DNA of 64,000 nucleotides from the NCBI RefSeq assembly GCF_000724545.1, contig NZ_JHBV01000043.1:186001-250000 (forward strand), read 5' to 3'. Source of the DNA: Aureispira sp. CCB-QB1. GTDB taxonomy: Bacteria; Bacteroidota; Bacteroidia; Chitinophagales; Saprospiraceae. Position numbers and translations under genes: made by a program. The notes beneath the pieces were generated by a model that saw only the letters and a list, made by a program, of their open reading frames with translations, was not told the DNA's origin and did not search any database. Shown here one piece after another: positions 52,714 to 61,336 of this stretch; positions within the stretch are counted from its first letter, which is position 1, and each line of letters begins with the position of its first letter.

Positions 52714-53574
52714 ATGGCAAAAAGAAGAAAATTAGACCTTCTAGTTTTATCGGATATACATTTGGGAACCTATGGTTGTCACGCAAAGGAGTTGCTGACT
52801 TATTTGAAGTCTGTAAAACCTAAAATATTGGTTCTAAATGGAGATATTATAGATATTTGGCAATTTAAAAAAAGCTACTTTCCAAAATCTCATTTGGCAG
52901 TCGTTAGTCAGATTATCAAAATGGCTTCTAAAGGGACTAAGGTGTATTACCTCACAGGTAATCACGATGAGATGTTGCGAAAATTTGCTCCTTTGCAAAT
53001 GGGAAATTTTTATATGGACAATAAATTACTGTTAGAACTAGATGGGAAAGTCGCTTGGTTCTTTCACGGAGATGTATTTGATACTTCTGTTACTTGCGCC
53101 AAGTGGTTGGCAAAATTAGGAGGGGTGGGCTACGATGCTTTGGTAGCCATTAATTTATGGGTCAATCATATCTTAAAATCAATGGGTAAGCCAAGAATGT
53201 CGTTGTCCAAAAAGGTTAAAGATAGTGTCAAGCGGGCTGTAAAATATGTTCAAGACTTTGAAACAGTTGCATCAGAGTTGGCAATCGAAAAAAACTATGA
53301 TTACGTAGTATTAGGACATATTCATCAGCCACAAATGCGTACCATTACAACGTCGAAAGGTAGCACTATGTACCTTAATTCAGGTGACTGGATTGAAAAC
53401 TTAACAGCACTAGAATATACAGAAGGAAACTGGTCTATTTATCAATATGATGAAGCTGATTTTGATACGACAATTCCAATGGAGGAATTACAAGAAATTA
53501 ATTATGAAATGGTCTATGCTTCTGTAACGGAGGGAAAAGTTCAACAAATATTTAAAGAGCTTATTTTACAATAA
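52714..53574 (+). CDS. Calcineurin-like metallophosphoesterase (PlcP- or LpxH-like)
   Basis: 286 residues with all metal-binding motifs: SDIHLG, NGDIID, GNHDE, FFHGDVFD, GHIHQP. No signal peptide; middle residues YDALVAINLWVNHILKSMG suggest membrane association. Annotated homologs are called UDP-2,3-diacylglucosamine diphosphatase (LpxH), but members next to btaAB can be PlcP, the phospholipase C that turns phospholipids into diacylglycerol and so supplies BtaA in lipid remodelling. The 2-bp gap to btaB favours the second reading; sequence alone cannot decide. Confidence 0.85.
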   Translation: MAKRRKLDLLVLSDIHLGTYGCHAKELLTYLKSVKPKILVLNGDIIDIWQFKKSYFPKSHLAVVSQIIKMASKGTKVYYLTGNHDEMLRKFAPLQMGNFYMDNKLLLELDGKVAWFFHGDVFDTSVTCAKWLAKLGGVGYDALVAINLWVNHILKSMGKPRMSLSKKVKDSVKRAVKYVQDFETVASELAIEKNYDYVVLGHIHQPQMRTITTSKGSTMYLNSGDWIENLTALEYTEGNWSIYQYDEADFDTTIPMEELQEINYEMVYASVTEGKVQQIFKELILQ

Positions 53575-53607
53575 GAAGTTTATCAGGTTAGTATTTACGG
53601 GTTAGAG

Positions 53608-53640
53608 AACCTCTGGGGTATGTTGCCTTAGGGGTTTTTT
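53608..53640 (+). terminator. Terminator after the btaAB-phosphoesterase operon
   Basis: 7-bp stem AACCTCT/AGGGGTT (one G-T), loop of 15, T6 tail. Confidence 0.6.
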
Positions 53641-53822
53641 GTATTAATAATAGTTAAGAAATGGGGATAGAGGTTTTGTTTGTATTGGTTTGTTTATTAT
53701 GTGGTTATGTTTGTGTGGGTAGCCTTTTTTGAAACTTTTGTGTTCTTTTGTATTTTTTATTTTTATATTTTTTTAGTTAGTTTGTAAAATTAGTTGCACC
53801 ATTTTATATCTAACCTAAGTTT

Positions 53823-55403
53823 ATGAACGACGATAATCAAATTTCCCATCCCAATAAACGGGCTTCTCTAGCAGTAACTCTTATTTATCTAGGAATAATT
53901 ATAGTTTCTTTTTTTTATGTATACAACCGTATTTTTGATGGAAAAATAAACCTAAATGGCGACAATATTAGTTACTATTTGTTAGGTCAAGCCTTAGCAA
54001 CGGGGCAAGGATACGTGAATACAACAAGTAGAGCAAAGCAACCGCACAGGCATTTTCCTGTAGGTTATCCATTGGTTGTTGCTGCTGCTTCAAAAGTTTA
54101 TTCAAGCGAAATCATATTTATTAAAAGAGTCAATGGCTTTTTATTGATAAGTGCTGTGGTTATCTTGTTTTTGTTGCTAAAATCAATTACTCAAAATAAC
54201 CATATTTCATTTGTTGTTGCTTTATTTTGTATTCTTAATTCCAATTTGTTGAATTACTCATATATAATGATGAGTGAAATATCATTTTTATTTTTCTCTA
54301 TCTTAGCGTTATGGATGGCTACTAAGGTTAACTTCGATAAGCCTATTGTCAAAAATGGGCTGTTTTTTATGTTAATCTTGTGCGTTGTATTTGTTTTTCA
54401 TATTAAAATGACGGGACTGGCTTTGTTTTTAGCAATAGCTACCTATTTGTTAATCAATAAGGAAAAAAAGTATTTGTTGGCATTTGGATTAGGATTTATA
54501 GTGTGTTCGCTGCCTTGGTATTTGAGATCAAGAAGCTTGGGTGGAAATTCACATATGAAAAGCTTATTGCTGAAAAATCCTTATGAACCAGAATTAGGGG
54601 CGATAGGAATAGCAGATTTTATAGAGCGAGTGGTGTCTAATATAGGGCGTTACATTGCGAGAGAAATTCCTTCGAGTACGTTTAATTATGTCAATATAAC
54701 TAGTTATAGCGAAGCACTATCTTGGGGCGAATTTTTAGTAGGAGCGAGTATAGTATCAGTCATGTTGTTAGGGCTTTATAAAATGAAAATATATAGGTCA
54801 TTAATCGGCAGCTATTTATTTTTCTTTTTAGGAATACTAGTTCTATGGCCCAAAGTATGGTATGGAATACGATTTATTCTACCAATTGTTCCATTATTAT
54901 TGTTTGCTTTTGTATATGGAATAGAGCAGCTTGTTACTAGTTTGGCGCAAAAGGTTCGTTTCCAAAAACAAGTGCCTTACATTCCCATTGCGCTGCTTCT
55001 GGGGGCATTATTTTTGGTGCCCAGTTATTTAGAGCCATTAAAGGCGTTGGAAAGGGCAAGCAAACAGCCTTATCCTATTAGCTATGCAAACTACTTTAAA
55101 TTAGCCAATTGGGTTAATGAAAACACCCCAAGAGGTTCGTTAACTTGCTGCCGAAAGCCCATCTTATTCAGTTTGTACTCCAATAAATACTCCGTACCGT
55201 ATAAGAATACATTGAACCAGCAGGAATTTATAGAAGATTTAGAAAAAAAAGGTGTTGATTATGTTGTTTTGGATCAATTGGGCTATTCGTCTACAGCAAA
55301 ATATTTATACCCTACCATCAAAAATAATCCTGAACGATTTGAAGTGATTGCTTATATGGAAGAAGACCCCATTACTTATTTACTAAAATTTAAGAAAAAA
55401 TAG
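53823..55403 (+). CDS. Membrane glycosyltransferase, GT-C type (PMT/ArnT-like)
   Basis: 526 residues with about ten to eleven hydrophobic segments (first at 15-36; others near 100-120, 130-150, 165-200, 215-230, 295-320, 330-375, 390-410). The first loop has DGKINLNGDNISYYLLGQALATGQGY and HFPVGYPLVVAA, matching the Asp-containing loop and P-G-Y-P of GT-C transferases that use polyprenyl-phosphate sugars. The C-terminal 90 residues are soluble. Donor, acceptor and pathway are unknown. Confidence 0.75.
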   Translation: MNDDNQISHPNKRASLAVTLIYLGIIIVSFFYVYNRIFDGKINLNGDNISYYLLGQALATGQGYVNTTSRAKQPHRHFPVGYPLVVAAASKVYSSEIIFIKRVNGFLLISAVVILFLLLKSITQNNHISFVVALFCILNSNLLNYSYIMMSEISFLFFSILALWMATKVNFDKPIVKNGLFFMLILCVVFVFHIKMTGLALFLAIATYLLINKEKKYLLAFGLGFIVCSLPWYLRSRSLGGNSHMKSLLLKNPYEPELGAIGIADFIERVVSNIGRYIAREIPSSTFNYVNITSYSEALSWGEFLVGASIVSVMLLGLYKMKIYRSLIGSYLFFFLGILVLWPKVWYGIRFILPIVPLLLFAFVYGIEQLVTSLAQKVRFQKQVPYIPIALLLGALFLVPSYLEPLKALERASKQPYPISYANYFKLANWVNENTPRGSLTCCRKPILFSLYSNKYSVPYKNTLNQQEFIEDLEKKGVDYVVLDQLGYSSTAKYLYPTIKNNPERFEVIAYMEEDPITYLLKFKKK

Positions 55404-55480
55404 GACGTTTTGAGGTGAGTTTATGGGGGATTGTCACTAGTAGTGATAGGATTTTGTTACCAAGAGAAGAGATACCTAAT

Positions 55481-55516
55481 AAAAAATGCAGTAAATAAGT
55501 AGCTTATTTACTGCAT
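55481..55516 (-). terminator. Rho-independent terminator after hemL
   Basis: Perfect 14-bp stem ATGCAGTAAATAAG/CTTATTTACTGCAT, 3-nt loop, followed on the minus strand by TTTTT. Confidence 0.85.
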
Positions 55517-55563
55517 TGCATAATCAAATATTATAAGGAATAGTCGATTAGAATAAAGGAGCC

Positions 55564-56853
55564 TTATTGATGCACCAAATCCATACCTTGACAAATTTTG
55601 TCAACAGCATTAGCTAGTTCTTCAGTAGTATGAGCCGAAGAAATAAAGCCTACCTCGTAGCCAGAAGGACCTAAGTAAATGCCATTGTCAAGCAAATAAG
55701 CATGCAAGATTTTAAATTTCTCCATACTATCAGGATTAATTTGGTCGGCACGGCGAATATCGTCTTTGGAGAATGCAATCCAGAAGATTGAACCAATGGT
55801 ATTGATATGAACTTCATAACCTTTATTATCACAATAAGATTGAATTTTGGCTACAAAATCTTGTGTTGTTTGCTCTAAATTCGCATAAAAACCTTCTTCT
55901 AGTAATTGAGAAGCAGCTGTAAAACCAGCTGCCATAGCTACAGGATTACCAGACAATGTTCCTGCTTGGTAAACACCACCATCGGGAGCGACATTACCCA
56001 TGATTTCGGCACTTGCTCCATAAGCACCAACAGGCATACCGCCACCAATAATTTTTCCATAAGTAATAATATCTGGCTGAATATCGTAGTAACCAGCAGC
56101 CCCCTCAAATCCTACACGGAAACCAGAAATTACCTCGTCAAAAATCAACAACACATTGTATTGTGTACACAGCTTGCGCAAACCTTCTAAATAAGAACGA
56201 TGTTGCAGCAATAGACCATTGTTGGCAGGAACTGGTTCAATAATTACACAAGCAATTTGATTGCCATGTTCTTTAAATGTTGCTTCTACTGCGTCCAAAT
56301 CATTTAGTGGGGCAACTAAAGTTTCTTTCGCAAATGCTTCAGGAATACCTGCGGAGCTACTTACTCCAAAAGTAACCAAGCCCGACCCTGCGTTAACCAA
56401 TAGAGAATCGACATGACCGTGGTAACAACCATCAAATTTAAGAATTTTATCTTTGCCTGTAACGCCTCTGGCCAAACGGATGGCAGACATGACAGCTTCT
56501 GTTCCAGAACTTACGAAACGTATTTTTTCAATAAATCGGTTGTTGTTAAGAATCAACTTTCCCAGTTTGTTTTCCCAACGAGTTGGAGTGCCAAAAGATG
56601 TCCCATTTGCTACTGTAGCAACGATAACTTCTCGGATAGCATCATTATTGTGTCCTAAAATAAGTGGTCCCCAAGAACAACAAAAGTCTGTAAACTGATT
56701 GTCGTCCTCATCCCAAATTTGTGAGCCATTCCCTTTTTTGATAAACAAAGGAGCCCCTTTTACAGATTTAAAAGCACGTACAGGAGAGCTCACTCCTCCT
56801 GGAAAATAATTTTTTGCTTCTGCATACAATTCTTCTGAAATCTTTCTTTGCAT
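55564..56853 (-). CDS. hemL: Glutamate-1-semialdehyde 2,1-aminomutase
   Basis: 429 residues, usual length. PLP fold-type I aminotransferase: NYFPGGVSSPVRAFKSV at the N-terminus, SSGTEAVMSAIRLARGVTGKDKILKFDGCYHGHVD, IIEPVPAN, LIFDEVISGFRV, and the PLP-lysine motif ITYGKIIGGGMPVGAYG. Converts glutamate-1-semialdehyde to 5-aminolevulinate in the C5 haem pathway. Monocistronic. Confidence 0.96.
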   Translation of the reverse strand: MQRKISEELYAEAKNYFPGGVSSPVRAFKSVKGAPLFIKKGNGSQIWDEDDNQFTDFCCSWGPLILGHNNDAIREVIVATVANGTSFGTPTRWENKLGKLILNNNRFIEKIRFVSSGTEAVMSAIRLARGVTGKDKILKFDGCYHGHVDSLLVNAGSGLVTFGVSSSAGIPEAFAKETLVAPLNDLDAVEATFKEHGNQIACVIIEPVPANNGLLLQHRSYLEGLRKLCTQYNVLLIFDEVISGFRVGFEGAAGYYDIQPDIITYGKIIGGGMPVGAYGASAEIMGNVAPDGGVYQAGTLSGNPVAMAAGFTAASQLLEEGFYANLEQTTQDFVAKIQSYCDNKGYEVHINTIGSIFWIAFSKDDIRRADQINPDSMEKFKILHAYLLDNGIYLGPSGYEVGFISSAHTTEELANAVDKICQGMDLVHQ

Positions 56854-57100
56854 TTTTAACTTTATTTTTTAGTAAGCACAAAATATTACTTCAAGCCATT
56901 TAAGTTTCGTTCTTGTGCTAATCACATTACCCCGTTGATTTTTCAATAGAGTATTACTAATTATTAATATTCTTATTAGAGCACAAAGATGTAAAAAAGA
57001 CAATAGATTGTTATCAAGAAATGGTAAAAAGGTGACCAAATTGACGACAAGTGCTGATAATGTTGTGCAAAATTCAGTAGCTTCTTATTCGGCTAAGGCA

Positions 57101-58933
57101 TTAATAGTTTGAGTCCGTTAAACTTTCTAAAAAAACAACCAAAGCAGCTTTTTCTGCATCGGTTAGATTAAGTTGATCTTCGGGTAGAGTTTGATGTGGT
57201 AAATCTAATCCCATTCCTACACCGCCACCTAAGTCATAAAACTCAATTACCTTTTCTAATGTTTTGATAGAGCCATTATGCATATAAGGTGCTGTTAAAG
57301 CTACATTCCGAATGCTAACGGTTTTAAATGAATTGGCAAAAAAATCATAGTTATCTTTGGTAATGCCGTTGTTGATTCGTCCCAAGTCTTTGTCTAGTTT
57401 GGGGTGGTCAAAATTCTCATCGTCCAAGACTCCCAAGACTTCAGATTCAGAATCAACATATCTAGGAGGGACTAAGCCACTAAAAGTAGGTGGAAAATGA
57501 CAAGTAGCGCATTGAGCTTTGCCCATAAATAAATTAAAACCCTGTCTCAATTCTTCTGGTATTGTTTCCGTTTTGGTTTGAACCAATTGATCAAAAGGTG
57601 AATCAAAGCGAGGCAAACTCATCAAATAACTTTTGAGAGCATGATTGATGCTTGCTGTGCTGATTGGGTTGGGGTGTTGAGCATAGCTTGTTGCAAATTT
57701 CTGTTGATAATCTTTATTTTGATGCAATTTCTTAATAATAGATGTATAATCGCTGTTAAATTCTTTTTCATTGTGGATGACATGATCAAATTGATTTTTC
57801 AAATCATGGGCTCGCAAATCAAAAAAATAAGCACTGGCATAAATACTGTAATTTAGAGAAGGAGAATTGCGGCTAGTTGTCTGCGTTTTATCTCCATTCA
57901 TACTGCGCTCTAATTGGTCGGTAAAGGCTAGTTTTTCGTTGTGACAAGTGGCACAAGATGTTTTGAGGTTGTCTGAAAGAATAGGATCGTTAAAAAGCTG
58001 TTTGCCAAGTTCAATTTGAGCCGATTGTATTTGCTGATTAGGAATATTCGTATAATAAGAGGCATTTAAAAAGTCAGCTTGAAAGGGATTGGTAAAACTG
58101 CTATTTAGAGGCAGTTGATAACGATTTAACTCTTCTTTGGTTTCTAAATTAGCACCGACCCTAATCGCCTCTAGATTTTCTAATATAGGAATAAGCTGCC
58201 CAACCAAATAAGCATAACGATCAAAATCATCAAAAGAATCATAATTAATCGCATTAAACTGTTGTTCTATAGTTGAAATTAATTGGGGAGAAAAACGTTC
58301 TTTATAAGAGAGTAAGGTGTTCAAAATACCTTGATTGACTTGTTTGAAATCCTCAATAGCATTATCAGAAGCAGGTGTGTCAAAACCTGTAATTCCTAAA
58401 GTAAAGGAACGAATAAGAGCCTCTTTCATCGCATGAATAATCATGGCATCATAAAAACGAATAGAGGTTACTCTGGTTCTAAAACGCTGAATTTCTGTTT
58501 TTAAGTATGTAACAGTTTTTTGAATTGGTTCTACAGTGACTTGCTCTTCAAAAAGCTGTTCATCAATAACTTGAAAGCCGCCAGGATAATGTGTTTCCTT
58601 GTTGGCAACTTTTGGAGTAGGTTTTAGCAAAGGAGATTCATTGATGCTACGTTCATACAATTGAGGATCTAGATAAGCGATCAAAAATTCTGCTTGCTTA
58701 AAAGGTATTCGAGCTTTGAGATAAGTCGCCCTAGCTTGTTGGATGTTCTTATCTTTTAGATCTAAAAGTAGTTGTTCCAAGTGTGTTTGAAGTTGATCCA
58801 ATTGACTCAAAAAATTGGTCTTGATCTGAAGGGTAGGAATAGAGGTTTCGGGTTTGGGAGAGGCGGTATCTGTTGTGCTTGAAACCATTACAAATAAGGT
58901 AATCAGCGCAATAATTAGGAAAGAATATTTCAT
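57101..58933 (-). CDS. Dihaem cytochrome c peroxidase/MauG family protein with extra N-terminal helical domain
   Basis: 611 codons from ATG 58933 (MKYSFLIIALITLF signal segment; an earlier start at 58990 has no signal). Residues about 40-290 form a long helical domain, present in some Bacteroidota peroxidases and faintly like imelysin. Residues about 300-611 are a cytochrome-c-peroxidase domain with two CATCH haem sites (Cys327-His331 and Cys475-His479) and the C-terminal YMHNGSIKTLEKVIEFYDLGGG, typical of the family. Periplasmic peroxide reduction or other oxidation; true substrate not evident. Confidence 0.88.
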   Translation of the reverse strand: MKYSFLIIALITLFVMVSSTTDTASPKPETSIPTLQIKTNFLSQLDQLQTHLEQLLLDLKDKNIQQARATYLKARIPFKQAEFLIAYLDPQLYERSINESPLLKPTPKVANKETHYPGGFQVIDEQLFEEQVTVEPIQKTVTYLKTEIQRFRTRVTSIRFYDAMIIHAMKEALIRSFTLGITGFDTPASDNAIEDFKQVNQGILNTLLSYKERFSPQLISTIEQQFNAINYDSFDDFDRYAYLVGQLIPILENLEAIRVGANLETKEELNRYQLPLNSSFTNPFQADFLNASYYTNIPNQQIQSAQIELGKQLFNDPILSDNLKTSCATCHNEKLAFTDQLERSMNGDKTQTTSRNSPSLNYSIYASAYFFDLRAHDLKNQFDHVIHNEKEFNSDYTSIIKKLHQNKDYQQKFATSYAQHPNPISTASINHALKSYLMSLPRFDSPFDQLVQTKTETIPEELRQGFNLFMGKAQCATCHFPPTFSGLVPPRYVDSESEVLGVLDDENFDHPKLDKDLGRINNGITKDNYDFFANSFKTVSIRNVALTAPYMHNGSIKTLEKVIEFYDLGGGVGMGLDLPHQTLPEDQLNLTDAEKAALVVFLESLTDSNY

Positions 58934-58990
58934 AAGAATAGTGTAATTAGTAACAGCGTAGAGATATATGCTTGTTGGGTAGAATAGCAA

Positions 58991-59020
58991 ATTCTGTAAG
59001 GAAGTAAATCCCTACAGAAT
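58991..59020 (-). terminator. Terminator after the PhoX-like gene
   Basis: Stem ATTCTGTAAGG/CCCTACAGAAT (one mismatch) with an 8-nt loop, downstream of the 59052 stop codon. Confidence 0.55.
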
Positions 59021-59051
59021 CTTGCTTTAAACTAATAATGTGTATGACAAA

Positions 59052-60881
59052 CTATTGAACAATCAGTTTTTTAGTTATACCTGCCTTATTTTGTATGAAG
59101 TAAGTACCTGCTGCCAAGTGGGCAACATCAATTTGGTTAACATTTCTATAGACTTCTAACCTTCTACCATGCAAATCATAAATGGCAAAATCACCTACTT
59201 CTTTGAAATAAACTGTACGAGAAACAGGATTTGGATAAAAATCATAGTCCGCTTGTTCTTGTTGGATATTTTTGATCGTAGTAATACTTTGATCCCAACC
59301 TGTGATGGCGTACGTTAAAGAGTGGTTGTAAGGGAAAGGGTTGCTGCTGCTAGGGTGTTGAGAGTTAACAAAGATTGTTTTTCCGTCAGGACTTGCAATT
59401 GCCCCTGTGATTTCAGCTCCTTTAGCCGCTACAGAAATACGTGTCAAATCGCTTACAGTAGGCGTGTTATCAGACATATCAAACAAGTACAATTCACAAG
59501 TTCTATCCGACAAGCCAGCAGGAACTCTACCATGAGAAGTACCATTTAAGTCTTCACAAATCATCATATAAGATTGACCATTAACATTGATAAAGTTTAA
59601 ACCATCAGGATTAGAAAGGTGGTTGTAAGGATAGTGCGTAGAATCTGGTGAATTGGCATAATGAGGACCTCCTTCTAAGAACGATGTCATGGCATCGGTG
59701 GCAGGATCAAATTGCAAAACACGACCATAGTAGTCCCAGTAATCACTAGAATCAGGATGTGTACCTTGTACAAAAGCTGCTCTATTAAGCGTATGTGTAG
59801 CGTGTGTTGCACCAGCAGCAGACTCATCTGCCCATCTTGATGCAGGATTGTCACGACCTGTTTCAGTTAAATATACTTTGTTAGAATTTGGATCTTTGGC
59901 AATCCATTCCAAACGATTGAACATTGTTGCTCCAACTGCAACGGCTTCATTTTTGAAGTTAAGCATTTTATTAGGATCTGTATTATCAATTTCAATCCAT
60001 TTGCTACCAGTTGCATCTTGTTTGTATACATAAGTTTTGCCTACGGTAAAATCGCCTACGTTATCTGCCACAAATTTGGTAAAAAAGGCAGGAGTATCGT
60101 CAACAGTTAGGTAAACTGTGCGGTTGTCAGGCATAACAACACCACCTTCAAACGCTTGTCTTCCCCAGTTGTATTGCTTGCGAATTGCTACAGCTTGTCG
60201 AGGATCAATTTCAGTCATGTAGTTGTAGTTTTGGTATTTTTGAATGGTCTGACCATTCCAACCAGGAAAACCAGCAGGAGCCGCTTGTCCATTGGCAGTA
60301 CCTGTACCGATCGTAAACAAAGAAGTATCTCTATCTGCAATATCAGTGTTGTCTCCACGGAACCATTCTTCAGCTGTCCAAATTCTTCCATCTACTGTAG
60401 ACGTAATACCACCACAATTCATTCCTGTTTCACCTGTATGATTAACAAAGTCAACATTAAAGAATTTTCCAGAACGTCCATCTAATAATGTTTGATTGAC
60501 TACAATGATAGAATCTGTCAAGGAATCTCTATCAATTAAAAAGGTTGTCATTCCTCCGCCATCTCCAAGATTGTCATTAGAAACAACTTTTTCATGGTTG
60601 ATTGAAATCCATCCCAAGTGTTGTCCTGAAGCATCAGGTGTAAATCCAATAAAGTCATTCCAATCTTTAGAAACGACAGTTTGAGCTGGCTGCCCATAAG
60701 TTGCTGTTGCCTCTACCATGTCATACCCCCCGATAAAAATCACTTGTGATTTTAATGGAGAAGGTGGCATAAGTACCGTTTCTGCTCCAAAAGCAGGTTG
60801 TATAGTGGCGTCAAATTGGATTTGTGCAAATCCAGTAGCACTAAAGAAAACACAAAGAAGTAGTAGTGTTAGCTTTTTCAT
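59052..60881 (-). CDS. PhoX-like (DUF839) secreted phosphatase-family protein with T9SS tail
   Basis: 609 residues. Signal peptide (MKKLTLLLLCVFFSATGFAQ). The body matches DUF839/PhoX beta-propeller: HLGWISINHEKV, NCGGITSTVDGRIWTAEEW, FEGGVVMPDNRTVYLTVDD, NPDGLNFINVNGQSYMMICEDL, GAEITGAIASPDGKTIFVNSQHP. These align with the metal-binding and phosphate regions of PhoX, a Ca/Fe alkaline phosphatase. Residues about 535-609 (YPNPVSRTVYF ... LAAGTYFI) are a T9SS type A sorting tail, so it is exported and cell-surface bound. Activity on phosphate esters is inferred. Confidence 0.85.
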   Translation of the reverse strand: MKKLTLLLLCVFFSATGFAQIQFDATIQPAFGAETVLMPPSPLKSQVIFIGGYDMVEATATYGQPAQTVVSKDWNDFIGFTPDASGQHLGWISINHEKVVSNDNLGDGGGMTTFLIDRDSLTDSIIVVNQTLLDGRSGKFFNVDFVNHTGETGMNCGGITSTVDGRIWTAEEWFRGDNTDIADRDTSLFTIGTGTANGQAAPAGFPGWNGQTIQKYQNYNYMTEIDPRQAVAIRKQYNWGRQAFEGGVVMPDNRTVYLTVDDTPAFFTKFVADNVGDFTVGKTYVYKQDATGSKWIEIDNTDPNKMLNFKNEAVAVGATMFNRLEWIAKDPNSNKVYLTETGRDNPASRWADESAAGATHATHTLNRAAFVQGTHPDSSDYWDYYGRVLQFDPATDAMTSFLEGGPHYANSPDSTHYPYNHLSNPDGLNFINVNGQSYMMICEDLNGTSHGRVPAGLSDRTCELYLFDMSDNTPTVSDLTRISVAAKGAEITGAIASPDGKTIFVNSQHPSSSNPFPYNHSLTYAITGWDQSITTIKNIQQEQADYDFYPNPVSRTVYFKEVGDFAIYDLHGRRLEVYRNVNQIDVAHLAAGTYFIQNKAGITKKLIVQ

Positions 60882-61336
60882 AATTTAGGTTTGATAAAGT
60901 GTTGTAATGAATGTTTTTTCCTAGTCACAGGAAGTCTATTTCCGCTGCAAAAGTACCGCCTATTTGTTAACCTAAATTAAAGGAAGAGATAAAGAATATT
61001 GAAATTGGTGTTAAGTAGTTTATTTGAACAATATTTGTTTTGGGGATTGTTTAACGGTCTGAAAAACTATTAGTTGTGGTAGTTGGAGTCTTGTGTGAAT
61101 TTTGCTTTTATCTTTCGTTTGTGTAAATATTGAGTTGCTTGAAATTAACATTAAGATAGCCTATAATTAAATTTAAGCCAATCTATGAACATTACTTTTG
61201 TGCTCGAAATGAACAGAAAAACAAGGTCTTAAATAAGTTAACGGATAGTGTGTTGCCCTTAAAAATAGCAAGCACTAGAGTTCTAAATGTAAGACGTTAC
61301 TGTTTGCAAATCTTTATAAACTAAAATAAGAGACGA
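60882..61336. promoter_or_regulatory. Divergent promoter region of the PhoX-like and choice-of-anchor-I genes
   Basis: 455 bp, no gene. A -7 type box TACTTTTG occurs on the minus strand at 60955-60948 (67 bp before the PhoX-like start) and another on the plus strand at 61193-61200 (137 bp before the other start). Neither has a clear TTTG at -33, and I find no obvious Pho-box repeat. Confidence 0.45.
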
